64,000 bases of DNA from Batillaria attramentaria (GCA_018292915.2 JACVVK020000001.1:5682501-5746500), one strand, 5' to 3'. Positions 51,609 through 62,145 are shown, numbered from the stretch's first letter. Numbers and translations: made by a program. The notes: generated from the sequence alone by a model not told the origin.

Positions 51609-53876
51609 TAAACTGTGCTTTATTGCCTGTATTATGGAAGTACCATGTGTGCCTTTAGTAAACCTAATAAGTGTGCTCTTTAAACAAAATCAACTGATTT
51701 ACAATGAGAAAATTAGTTAACGAACGATGTGTTAGCCATTCCTTACACAAGAGCACTGCCTCGCACTATTTAGACGGACCCTCAACGCCTGCTCCTCGTA
51801 GATTCTGCGCTCCTCGTAGACCTTGAAGCCACGAGGTTCACCCCCCGTGTAGCACGTGCCGCCACGGAAATGGCTTTTCTACTTGAGACGCCTGAAAAGC
51901 TAAACAAAGGATTTGAAGTACTGCATGGGCTCTGCATATTGCTTAACTTGAATGTGAATTGTACAGGGCGGCGGTCGCTGTGTAGATTACGTAACTATTT
52001 TTATCTCGACCGGTTTAAGATCACACCTACAGCACGCCCCCCCCCCCCCCCCACACACACACACACCCGGATACTCGACGCTCAGTTCATATCTCAGTAA
52101 TGGCCAAGAGGCGTTGTCGTGCAGTCAGCTGGCATGTCAGTGCAGCTGCTTTCAAGTTAACACCCCCCCCCCCTCCTCCTCTCGCTCTACCTTGGTTCCA
52201 ATGTCACAGTGGGCTGGTCGTGCAGGAAGTGATTCGTTCTCCTTGCAGCGCTTATGCTCTTCGCGATAGTGCGTGTGGTATTCCGTGGTGAGGTCAGACT
52301 GACACAGTTAGGCTATCGGTGTAGCTGTTTCCGCCACAACTGACTGTCCTCCATATTAGTTGGACCGACTCGGAGAGCCGAGAGTGGCTGTAGGCGTGTA
52401 GTTTTTGCCCGATCGGGAGCGTCGAGCCGTTCGTTGTATGCATTCAAGCTGTTCATGCAACCTTACTGTATCAATCATCTGCTGGTGTGGGTCTAAAAAG
52501 CACGCAGGTTTGTGTATTTGCTCTTGTATGTTTGTGTGGGTATTGTTACTGTTTTTCGGCGTGCCGGTTTTGAGGGCGTAATTTTGGGCATTTCCGGGCC
52601 GCTGAATGCAGTGTGCACCCGTGAGATTTTTGAGGATCTTTTCGCTCAGTGAATGCATGGTGAACGCCTGAGATTTTTGAGGATCTTTTCGCTGAATGCA
52701 TGGTGTACCCCTGCGCTTTTTTAGGACTGATCCTTTCGCTGACTGATTTTTAACGCTGAATGCATGGTGTACCCGTGAGATGTTTGAGGATCTTTCCGGC
52801 CATGGTGTACCCGTGAGATTTTTGAGGATCTTTTTGCTGAATGTATGTTGTACCCGTGAGATTTTTGAGGATCTTTTTGCTGAATGCATGGTGTACCCGT
52901 GAGATTTTTGAGGATCCTTCCGGCGGTGAATGCATGGTGTACCCGTGAGATTTTTGAGGATCTTTCCGGCGCTGAATGCATGGTGTACCCGTGAGATTTT
53001 TGAGGATCTTTCCGGCGCTGAATGCATGGTGTACCCGTGAGATCTTTTAGGATCTTCAGTTTTGCTGAATGTATGTTGCACCCGTGAGATCTTTTAGGAT
53101 CTTCAGTTTCGCTGAATGCATGGTGTACCCGTGAGATCTTTGAGGATTTTTCCGGCGCTGAATGCATGGTGTACCCGTGAGATCTTTGAGGATCTTTCCG
53201 GCGCTGAATGCATGGTGTACCCGTGAGATTTGTTAGGATCTTCATTTTCGCTGAATGCAGGGTGTACCCGTGAGATTTTTTTTTAAGGATCTTTTTGTTG
53301 AATGCAGGGTGTACCCGTGAGATTTTTTTTAAAGGATCTTTTTGTTGAATGCAGGGTGTACCCGTGAGATTTTTTAGTTTTGAGGATCTTTTCGGTGAAT
53401 GCATGATGTACCCCTGAGACTGATTTTTGAGGATGTGAAAGCTGATCCGGCGTGGGAGTTTTTCAGTTGTGTGAAAATCTGGATGATTCTTCGCTGAGTC
53501 AGTTATGCATGTTTTTGCAAGTGATCCTTCATTTTCCCTTTTGACTTTATCAGTTGAGCTCTTGTACATTACGTCATCAAAACGTGCTGACACGTTGGCT
53601 GACAGCTCCGTGCTTCGGCTATGTCAAAAGGGTTTGCTTGTCTAAGTATCCATGGTATCTTTATTACGTCTGTCAGTCACTGTCAGCATGTGTACCACGC
53701 GATACGCAGTGTGCAAGAGCTATATCTATACACATTAGATCTTTGGTTTTTCATACAATTCCTATGTGTACAATTCTGTGTCCCGGCGCTAAGGTGTTTC
53801 AGATCTTCTTGTCTCGTCAATGGCGGTGAAAGCAACATTACGGAAGGTTCGTCTTATTTTATGTTCCAGATTTGTC
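51609..53876 (+). repeat. Duplicated 5' flank, copy upstream of GPCR3
   Basis: Homologous to 47788-49475. It contains the altered TATA-like element (TCTAAAAAG, 52492-52500), lacks the NRF1-type motif, and has the enlarged 45-bp minisatellite. A 90-bp stretch near 51850-51945 is absent from the other copy, where a poly-C run stands instead. Confidence 0.87.
52603..53425. repeat. 45-bp minisatellite, about 18 units (upstream of GPCR3)
   Basis: The same unit as 48763-49035, in about three times the number. Variants fall into subtypes by their last bases (TTTCGCT, TTTCCGGCGCT, TTTTTGCT, TTCAGTTTCGCT). Units near 52880-53060 are the most alike, suggesting recent local expansion. Confidence 0.92.
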
Positions 53877-53898
53877 CACGGGGAGGACCGGCGGGACC

Positions 53899-54972
53899 AT
53901 GGAACAGACGAAGGTGAACGATTCCTTCTCAGATGTCTCCAACGTGACCGTGATGAATGATTCCTGCTTAGCGCCGCCTCCGTCTGAAGGTCCAGTCTTT
54001 AACGCGGCCCAGACACTCCGGGACGTTTACATCTGGATTCTGTGCCTGCTGGGGTTGCCAGGCAGCGCCGCCGCCGTGGCAACCATCCTGTCTATGCGCG
54101 TCACCACGGCAACCTTCTACGTGGCCTTGCTGGCGGTCGTTGACGGAACTGCCTTGGTCCTGAAACTCATTTTCCACCAGCTCTCGACCTACGACGCCCT
54201 TCCTGTCAGGGGAGCGGGCTGCAGAATCCTCACCATGGTCGTGGAGCTGTGTAGCTGTTGGGCCAACTGGGTCCTCGTCCTCATCTGCTTCGAACGCTTT
54301 GTCTCTGTCCGTTTCCCCATCCAGAAACGCTTCTGCTTCACCAAGAAGAGAGCTTACGTGACAGCCGCGGTAGTTTTCTTAGTCATGTTCGTCTCCTTCA
54401 CGCCTTTTCTGTACGCGGAGGGATACTGTAATTGCATCCACGACCTTTACAGGGACCTGGAGTACAAGGATGCCTGGCTAGCAGTGCAGACAGCTCTCTA
54501 CTTCGTCCTGCCCTTTATTGCCGTTGCTATTCTCGCCACGCTCATCATCGTCTATCTGGTCAGACATCGTCGTCGGCGTCATGCGAAGCCAGTATGCGGC
54601 GATGACGGAGGCAGCACAGAACGCGCTATGAGCGTTATGATGGTCAGCGCTGCTGTAGCTTTTCTCGTCCTCACGCTGCCAACTTGCGTCTACTACCTTA
54701 TACCAAAAAGGATGAAAAACCAGTGGCGTTTAGCTGATGGTGTGGTGTACATGTTGTTCCAAGTGACCACCGCTCTTGCTGACGCGAACCACGCCGTGAA
54801 CTTCTACATCTACTTCCTCAGTGCCGCCAGGTTCCGTAACCGCTTTAAAGAGCTGATCAGGGCCGATAAGTGCTCGCGCTGCCCAGTGACCAGAAAAGCG
54901 GACGCCGCCTGTACTGCCGACGTGGTAACGATGGAAACCAGCCCTCTGAACAATCGTCGTGTGCACGAATGA
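53899..54972 (+). CDS. Class A (rhodopsin-like) GPCR, paralogue 3
   Basis: 357 residues, roughly 60% identical to GPCR1/2 by eye and most similar in TM1-TM3. Seen: N-glycosylation sites N7, N15 and N20; TM1 about 44-66; D82 in TM2; C108 before TM3; FERF at 131-134; C177 and C179 in the second extracellular loop; a short, very basic third intracellular loop (RHRRRRH); TM6 with LTLP; NFYIY at 301-305; helix 8 SAARFRNRF; a C-tail with a Cys pair (CSRC). The ATG at 53899 is preferred (ACCATGG context). An in-frame TTG upstream is not needed. ATTTATGTTCCAG-like sequence just upstream could be a splice acceptor. It is the older member of the tandem cluster and lacks the A-run found after GPCR1/2. 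Confidence 0.93.
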   Translation: MEQTKVNDSFSDVSNVTVMNDSCLAPPPSEGPVFNAAQTLRDVYIWILCLLGLPGSAAAVATILSMRVTTATFYVALLAVVDGTALVLKLIFHQLSTYDALPVRGAGCRILTMVVELCSCWANWVLVLICFERFVSVRFPIQKRFCFTKKRAYVTAAVVFLVMFVSFTPFLYAEGYCNCIHDLYRDLEYKDAWLAVQTALYFVLPFIAVAILATLIIVYLVRHRRRRHAKPVCGDDGGSTERAMSVMMVSAAVAFLVLTLPTCVYYLIPKRMKNQWRLADGVVYMLFQVTTALADANHAVNFYIYFLSAARFRNRFKELIRADKCSRCPVTRKADAACTADVVTMETSPLNNRRVHE

Positions 54973-55622
54973 GAACAGATTTCAGACTGATTTCAGTCTC
55001 GGTCCAGCAAACCAGACATGAGACCATGCGCTGACATTACGTCAGTGTCAAACCAAGGTAGATAATTTTGCGCGAACACACAAGACATCAGAAACAAAGA
55101 CCCTCCCTCTGTAGCACAAACTTATGAGATCAGTGGCATGCGTATCGAGCGCTGTAATCATGTGGCGGCACTTTACACTTTGAATACACATATATAATTT
55201 GAAGTGATTTCCGCCTTTGTGAATGTGACGCTTCTGTCAAATGCCTGTGTCAAATTTTGCTCCACTGACTCCACTGATATCTAATACGTGTATGGAATGG
55301 AGTCAGTCTCATTAACATGTATACTACGTAGTGTTCCGGGTCCGTGCTGACAAGCGTAGTGTATTTCAGTAACGGCTGCACTTGGAACACCGTGTGAACT
55401 GAAGCGCTTTGCTTGCTGGTGTATACACTCTTGTCTTCGTAATTGTATTCTTATTCTGACAATTCTGACTATAATTTTGGTCGCCCGTTCGAGCAGACTG
55501 TGAAAGCACTGTCCCCTTTGTATACGTCAGGGGCAGCTCAGTTTCCGCCCTGTGGATGTGTGTCGGAACGCTCCAAACAAATTGAAACTGGCAAACTGAT
55601 GGAGGCCCGCATCAGATTTCGT
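54973..55622. other. 3' flank of GPCR3, no further feature seen
   Basis: No homology to the 3' flanks of the other two receptors was noticed. No AATAAA is evident close to the stop, so the transcript end is undefined. Confidence 0.4.
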
Positions 55623-55625
55623 CAC

Positions 55626-55911
55626 GACTACGGCAGAAACATGACAGTCCTGTAAAACTTTTTTTCCGCCCGAATTTTCCCATGAACGGTTGGAATCAGA
55701 GAAGATGCATATTTTAAACCTGCTCTCTGTGTGAATGAAGACATCTTGGAAAAGACCTGGCCGCCGCCGACTACGGCAGAAACATGACAGTCCTGTAAAA
55801 CTTTTTTTCCGCCCGAATTTTCGCATGATCGGTTGGAATCAGAGAAGATGTATATTTTAAACCCGCTCTCAGTGCGAATGAAGACATCTTGGAAAAGACC
55901 TGGCTACTGCA
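55626..55911. repeat. 143-bp tandem duplication, 2 units
   Basis: GACTACGGCAGAAACATGAC to AAGACATCTTGGAAAAGACC is repeated once with about ten differences. Confidence 0.93.
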
Positions 55912-56231
55912 AGTCCAGCATTTCGCAAACTAAAATGCTGGTGGTCACGTGACATTTTCCCACGTGACATGTTCGCTAGCTGGGTCGATATTTTTTGGTT
56001 CAGGAAAAAATTTGGACGTACTCAAGGTAATTGGGTTTTAAACGACCAGTCAGGCAGCTAGCTCAAGTTATTGCCAGACGACATTTTTATCACAACGCAT
56101 TTCCCACTGAGACGGACTTGTGTCAACCCTTGCGTGCTAGTCCTTTAACACCTTCCCTGCTACTGAGTCATAGACACCCTGCCTGCCAGTGCCGGAGGTT
56201 CACTAGACCACGTGATTTTTTAACCTTCGCC

Positions 56232-56690
56232 GTGCGGGATATTCGAAACTGGCAGTTCCTCTAGCGTGTGGGATATTCGAAACTGGCAGTGGTCCGAGCG
56301 TGCGGGATATTTGAAACTGGCAGTGGCCCTAGCGTGCGGGATATTCGAAACTGGCAGTGGCCCTAGCGTGCGGGATATTCGAAACTGGCAGTGGCCCTAG
56401 CGTGCGGGATATTCGAAACTGGCAGTTCCTCTAGCGTGTGGGATATTCGAAACTGGCAGTGGTCCGAGCGTGCGGGATATTTGAAACTGGCAGTGGCCCT
56501 AGCGTGCGGGATATTCGAAACTGGCAGTGGCCCTAGCGTGCGGGATATTCGAAACTGGCAGTTCCTCTAGCGTGCGGGATATTCGAAACTGGCAGTGGCT
56601 CTAGCGTTCGGGATATTCGAAACTGGCAGTTTCTCTAGCGTGCGGGATATTCGAAACTGGCAGTGGCTCTAGCGTTCGAGTAAACTCGAG
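56232..56690. repeat. 34-bp minisatellite, about 13 units
   Basis: The unit GTGCGGGATATTCGAAACTG then GCAGTGGCCCTAGC. A block of five units with the ending order TTCC, GGTCC, GGCCC, GGCCC, GGCCC is partly repeated, showing a 170-bp higher-order duplication. Diverged single units reappear at 56820-56885 after an unrelated insertion. There are no spacers, so it is not a CRISPR array. Confidence 0.93.
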
Positions 56691-56899
56691 TGGTAAGCGG
56701 GGAAAAAAACAACAACCCGAAGAGCCCAACGGTGATGAAGAACCTCTGCAGGCCTAAGGCTTTCACCGAGGGACCACCTATAGGTAAATTCACGTAAAGT
56801 AAGTAAAGTCCAAATTCAGTGGCAGTGGCCCTCGCGTTCGGGAAAACTCAAACTGGCAGTGGCCCTATCGTTGGAGTAAATTCAAAAACGGCAGGGAAA

Positions 56900-57300
56900 G
56901 TGTTAATTAAATCAGTCTCGGTGAAACTTTGCTTTATGTTCTGTGTCCAGACTCAGTGGTGATGGGCGATAGAGGCGAGTTAACATTTTAAATGCTGGGC
57001 GTCAGCCGATATATAGTAGTGTTTGGCACAAAACCGACATACCGAGTATTAATTCTGGCAAGATGAGCAAGGTAATTCTGATGAAAACAATGCAGCACGG
57101 TTGGTGGTGGTCAGCGTACGTCTGAAGTTGTAAGTTGTCCATTAACTTGAACTTCAACTTTGGTGTCACTCATTGATGCTGCTCAGCCGAAATCATTCAT
57201 GATATTTGTGACAAGATATATCTTTATGTATGTTCCGTGTTGTTGTTGCTAGTTGCTCCGTTTGAGTGTGTAGTAGCCGGTCAGTTGTGCTGCAATACTT
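56900..57300. other. Anonymous sequence, no feature seen
   Basis: Unique-looking, with no recognised coding region. Confidence 0.4.
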
Positions 57301-57305
57301 GAAGT

Positions 57306-57347
57306 GTGTGTGTCAGTGTGTGTGTGTCAGTGTGTGTGTCAGTGACG

Positions 57348-57416
<69 letters not shown>

Positions 57417-57505
57417 CACGGTCATAGTGCCAGCCTCTGTGTGTGTGCCATGGTGTGTGTGTGTGTGTGTGTGTGTGTCAGTGTGTGTGTGTGTGTGTGT
57501 GTGCC
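57306..57505. repeat. (GT)n and (GA)n microsatellites
   Basis: GT runs with CAGTG interruptions at 57306-57387, a GA run at 57388-57412 and further GT runs at 57437-57503. Confidence 0.92.
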
Positions 57506-57909
57506 AAAACTTAAGTTAATGGAACTGAAAATCGTACCTTCTTCAAGTAATGGTATTTTTTTCCTTACACCCCGGCCGGTTTCGATTACTGAACTGAGAA
57601 AAAGAAAAAATCGTGGACTGATAAGGCATTCCCTCAGCGCCGACTGAAGTTGCCAGGAACGTGTGAAGTGCCGACAGAATCATAGCTCCGCACAGTTTCA
57701 ACATTTTCCGTAAGTTACCGAAGAACTGGCAGTGCAAGCCCGCGGAATAAAAAATTAGTGAACTTCAGTCTGCCGGCGCTAACTGAGCCGGCTGCCGCTG
57801 CCAAATCACGTTCTGCCCTCCGCTACAAACTTTCTGCCTAACATACCACGGTGACAAGGCTTGCAAACGTTAGCCATTTTAGAGACTTGCCGGCATCCGG
57901 CCACCACGT

Positions 57910-58738
57910 GCTCTCCCCCCCCCCACCCCTCTCTCTGTCTCTCTCTTTCTTCTCCCCCTCCCTCTCTCCGGCTGTGTCACACCAGGACTGAAGATCTTTC
58001 CGTAGGGGAAAGATCTTTGGTCACACCAAAGGGCGGCTGCACCCCTACGGATCCACTCTTCACTGAGTTACTCACACACACTCTCAGTCTGTCCGTCTCG
58101 CCCTGCCTCTCCTTCTGCCTCTCTCTTTCTCTCACAATCTCTCTCTGTCCCTCTCTCAGTCTGTCCCAGTGTATCTCTGTCTGTCTCAGTGTCAGTCTTT
58201 CAGTCCGAGTCTTGATCCGTCTCCCAGTTTCTCCCTCTGCCGCGCCTTTCTCTTTCTCTCACACTCTCTCAGCCGGTCTGTCTGTCTCTCTCCCTAAGTC
58301 TGTCTCAGGGTCTCTCAGTCTGTCCGTCTCTCTTTTCTCCCTCTGCCTCTCTCTCTCTCTCACTCTGACTGACAATCTGTCGGTCTGTCGGACGGTCTGT
58401 CTGCCCGGCTCTCCGGCCACTCTTCCTCTCTCAAGGCTCTTTCAGTCGGCTGTCTGTCCGGCTGAGTCTCTCTCTCTCTCTCTCCCAGTCTGCCTCTCTT
58501 CCCCTCTAGATCACACCACACCGCTGTCTCAGCACGGTCCATGTCTGTCTCTCCATCTCCCCCTGTCATGTGACACCCCCCCCCCCTCCGACCATCACAG
58601 CACACTCTCTCAGTCTGCCTGTCTGACTCCCCCTGTCTCCCCCCTCTCTCTGTCTGTCTGTCTCTCTCTCCTCAGTCCTCCTCTACTCCATCCCCTCCTC
58701 TCTCTCTCTCGCAGTCTCTCTCATTCAGTCTGTCTGTA
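57910..58738. repeat. Polypyrimidine (CTCT, CTGT, CCCT) tract, about 830 bp
   Basis: The + strand is overwhelmingly C and T, built from CTCTCT, TCTGTCTG, CAGTCTGTC and CCCTCTC motifs without a fixed period. An open frame of 307 codons across it encodes Ser/Leu/Cys-rich low-complexity sequence and is rejected as a gene. Confidence 0.88.
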
Positions 58739-59011
58739 TCTCCCCACGGTTCGTGAGCCGGCGGTACAACATCAGCTTGCCTGATAACAGGTCTGCACCT
58801 GGTAAATTACTGTATCTTCGTTTGGCATCATGACTTGACTTGCAACTGAACTGAATGCAGACGCTGCGGGCCTTACTTATCTTCAGTCTGGTGCAGCATT
58901 TTTCGAAAATCAACTTTAAAAAACCCCAAAGCTTCCCGTACCGTTATCTGCTCAATGTTCCATACAGGAATTAAAGAGTGGTGAAGGGACGCGGATAGGT
59001 CGGGCGCCGGC

Positions 59012-59059
59012 CTGTGTGTGTGTGTGTGCGTCGGAAGGGGGGGGGGGGGGTGCGCGCGC

Positions 59060-59112
<53 letters not shown>
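59012..59112. repeat. (GT)n microsatellite with G-run
   Basis: A short GT run, a G-run at 59038-59050, then a GT run of about 50 bp. Confidence 0.92.
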
Positions 59113-59113
<1 letters not shown>

Positions 59114-59251
59114 TGCCCCTCTCTCTCTCTCTCCGCCTACTCACAAGCAAGCTGTGTAAGAATAAACGAGGCTTGGAAATTGCGTTAACTTTTGCTTGCC
59201 GCCGGTTCCACTTTCTTCAGAGACAAACAGCTGTCTGACGGTGTTGCCTGG

Positions 59252-60134
59252 GGACCTATGCATGGACACGACCTAAACGCGTAGGCCCTGCCTAAATTCG
59301 TAGGCTCTGACTAAATCTCGGAAATCGGTATGCATGGACACAGACAACGGGGTAGTCAGGGCCTAAACGGCAGCCTAAACGGCCCCGATTTAGTCACGCG
59401 AAATCGGCGGCCTAAATGCCGTAGGCTCGGCCTAAACGACAATCAGCATGGCGTTTTTCGGTGTTGTGGAGTTTCATTCGACTATGCCAAGGCCTAGATC
59501 ATGTTTTATGGGTATATGTACCATACTGCGAGCGTCTTTGGTGTGTACTGTTTTGCATGGCACTCTCATCAGTGGCTCAGCCGATCCGGTCAGCATGTCA
59601 CTGTGACCTGCGCTGTGCCAGTCTCACCAGTCTAAAGATTTCTGCATTTAGTTTGCTCACCTTCCTTGAGAGGTGATATGGGAGTATGTCATCCATTCCG
59701 TAAGCAATATTCCCCTTTATTTCTGTTGTTCAGTATTTTTACGTCTGAGTCCGGCCCGGAGGTTCAACTTGACTCGCAGAAACTGATGCACAGTGCCGTG
59801 TGGTGGGTCAGTCTGCCACATGTACCGGCCGACTGACCGCCCGCGCGCGGTGTGTATTGCTGGCTGTTCCTTTCCCGCGGCGCTGGGCTGTCTCGTTGAA
59901 CACATGCGCATGCGCACTCTCACAATTGGCTGGGGAATACCGGAATTCCACACTCTAAATTTAGATAAAGTAGATGACGTCACGTAGGCCGACTTCAAGT
60001 CTGAGACTTGGTTGTCTGGGCTGTTGTCCGCGTCCATGCATAGCGGTTGCGCGAGAAATTTAGACCGAGACTGCCAAGTCTGAGACTTGGCGTTTAGGCT
60101 GTGCCTACGGAAGGTTGTGTCCATGCATAGGTCC
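59252..60134. mobile_element. Non-autonomous DNA transposon, 883 bp
   Basis: The left end GGACCTATGCATGGACACGA and the reverse complement of the right end GGACCTATGCATGGACACAA form terminal inverted repeats, flanked by CCTGG on both sides (59247-59251 and 60135-60139). CCTGG may be a 5-bp target-site duplication or part of a longer imperfect end. Subterminal CCTAAACG/TAGGC motifs recur in both orientations, and TATGCATGGACACAG is repeated internally near 59329. No transposase is encoded. The ends and the CCTAAA-rich subterminal region resemble those next to the Harbinger fragment at 43260-43429. Confidence 0.72.
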
Positions 60135-60139
60135 CCTGG

Positions 60140-60490
60140 TGCCGAACTGTATTAGTAAACTTGACTGTACTGCATTTCTGCTGTCTGCTTACTGCACCTT
60201 CCGACCCCTTTCGATATCAGGGCCGGAGACAGCAACTTTGGCAGGAAATGAGGGAGTGGGGGAAGGGTGTATATACAGTTACACTTCTTTCAATTTTTTT
60301 TTTTAAGTGTGTTTAACTCATCAGTTCTACCCGAGACTGCTACGACTATGGTCCTATCAGTCTCAGCCTACATTTTACCTCCCTTTCCAACGTGACTCCT
60401 GTCAGGCTTCCCGGCCGGCTTGGCAACCCACTGAAGGTGATGTTAATTAAAGTAAAGTACAACATCTAAACAACACTTCCCCTCAATAGA
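60140..60490. other. Anonymous sequence, no feature seen
   Basis: No gene or repeat was recognised. Confidence 0.4.
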
Positions 60491-60855
60491 TGGGTGAGCG
60501 GTGGTCTAATAGGTACCGCGTCGGATTTAGCCGCTGCGCTACTCAGTGCCAAGGCCGTCAGTGACCCGTCACCAATGTCATGGTGGATGAAGCGTGGGTT
60601 CGAGCCCAGGTCGAGCTTGTGATATGTGATACCGGTTTTTCCTGGCTATCGGGCTGCTCATCGGGGGTTTCACTCCGGGTTATCCGGCTTTCCTCCCCCA
60701 GCAAAATTGTAAAAAAAAATATGGGATAGGTATTGGGTGCCAATGGGTGGCGCTGCACCGCGACGCGCTTCCCCCGGGGGAAGCAGCCCGAATTTCCCGA
60801 AAGGGATAATAAAGTAGTAAAACAAAAATAATAATAATAACAATAAAAAAAATCA
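60491..60855 (+). mobile_element. SINE-C, full length
   Basis: Head GCGGTGGTCTAATAGGTACC with B box GTGGGTTCGAGCCC, middle GGTTTTTCCTGGCTATCGGG and CTGCTCATCGGGGGTTTC, then GCTTCCCCCGGGGGAAGC (a perfect palindrome), CCCGAATTTCCCGAAAGGGA, and an AATAAT/AACAAT tail. It is the + strand counterpart of 6640-6935. Confidence 0.85.
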
Positions 60856-61125
60856 TTTGGCCCACATGGTGCAGTATCATTTGGCCCACATGGTGCAGTA
60901 TCACCACATGGTGCAGTATCACCACATGGTGCAGTATCACCACATGGTGCAGTATCACCACAGAATCCAGGCAGCCGGTGCCACACGATGCTGGTAGCGC
61001 CGGACAGTGTAGAAAGGGTTAAGTGGATATGGCCCACATGGTGCAGTATCACCACAGAATCCAGGCAGCCGGTGCCACACGATGCTGGTAGCGCCGGACA
61101 GTGTAGAAAGGGTTAAGTGGATTTC
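60856..61125. repeat. 18-bp and 93-bp tandem repeats
   Basis: CACCACATGGTGCAGTAT and TTGGCCCACATGGTGCAGTAT units repeat about six times to 60960. A 93-bp unit (CAGAATCCAGGCAGCCGGTG to AAAGGGTTAAGTGGAT) is then duplicated once, with CACATGGTGCAGTATCACCA at the junction. Confidence 0.92.
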
Positions 61126-61469
61126 GGCCAACGGGTAATAACCTCGTCAGTTTTGGGCGGCTGGTTTCACACATGCACCTGCGGCCGCTTCACTGACTTT
61201 GTGTTCTCACAACATGCAGGAGCTTGGTGGTGTGTCCTGTTCTCGTCAGTTTCCGTTTTACAGCACAAGGGACACTACTTCTGGGACACCCATCGTAGTG
61301 AACAGTATCTCGTATGAACTGACAATACAAAGTAAATCTCACCAGTGTAAGATGCTTGTGTTGTGAAAGCATCGGATGCGCAGTTGTAGCGTGATCAGTT
61401 GTGTGTCAATAACTGATCCAGTACAAGCTAGCAGTTCTGGCGTCTCAGTCGTCAATTCGACGATAAAAT

Positions 61470-62080
61470 CAACCGTTTACACTGAGAGGCTGCAGAGCAA
61501 CGCGGCAAGGCTAGTCCTCCGCAGATCCAAGCGAGACCATGCAAAACCTCTCCTGAGAGAGCTGCATTGGTTGCCAGTGAAGGCTAGGATCGAATACAAG
61601 GTTGCCACTCTATGCTACCGCACTCTGCAGTCTAACACACCTTCATACCTTGCTGAGCTCCTCACTCCATACGTTCCTACCCGATCCCTGCGCTCCCAGG
61701 AAGCAGGGCACCTCTGTGTCCCTCGCTTTAATCTAAGCAGTTTTGGGAAACGTTCCTTTTCTTACTCTGGTCCTGCTACATGGAATACTTTACCAAAGCC
61801 CCTCAGAGATTGCCCTACACTGTCGTCTTTTAAATCTAATCTTAAGACACACTTGTTTTTAAAGTATCTGGACTGATCTGCGCGATCATACCAATGAGCT
61901 GTGACCTCAAAATGCGCAAGGTCCCATTTTTAATGTCTTACATTCACCTCCTCACCACTGCTATCTTTTAAGGTTTTATCTAGCTCATTCCAATCTATCC
62001 TTTTGTTTTGGGTTTTATCACTGGTACTTGTTCTTGGTTTTTAATTGTCTCTGTCTATCCTTTATCATTTCTACTCAGTC

Positions 62081-62145
<65 letters not shown>

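Noticed and set aside
52356..53593. Long - strand frames with repeated SRVHHAF peptides
   Set aside because: They run across the 45-bp minisatellite, whose unit length is a multiple of three in most units. The same array with fewer units lies upstream of GPCR2 and is frame-broken.
53872..53898. Upstream TTG start giving nine extra residues for GPCR3
   Set aside because: TTG is a very poor start in animals, and the ATG at 53899 has a strong context and aligns with the paralogues.
56232..56690. CRISPR-like array
   Set aside because: The units are directly adjacent with no unique spacers, and the context is an animal genome. It is a minisatellite.
57861..58784. 307-codon open frame
   Set aside because: It is produced by the polypyrimidine tract. 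The Ser/Leu/Cys composition follows the DNA bias and there is no conserved domain.
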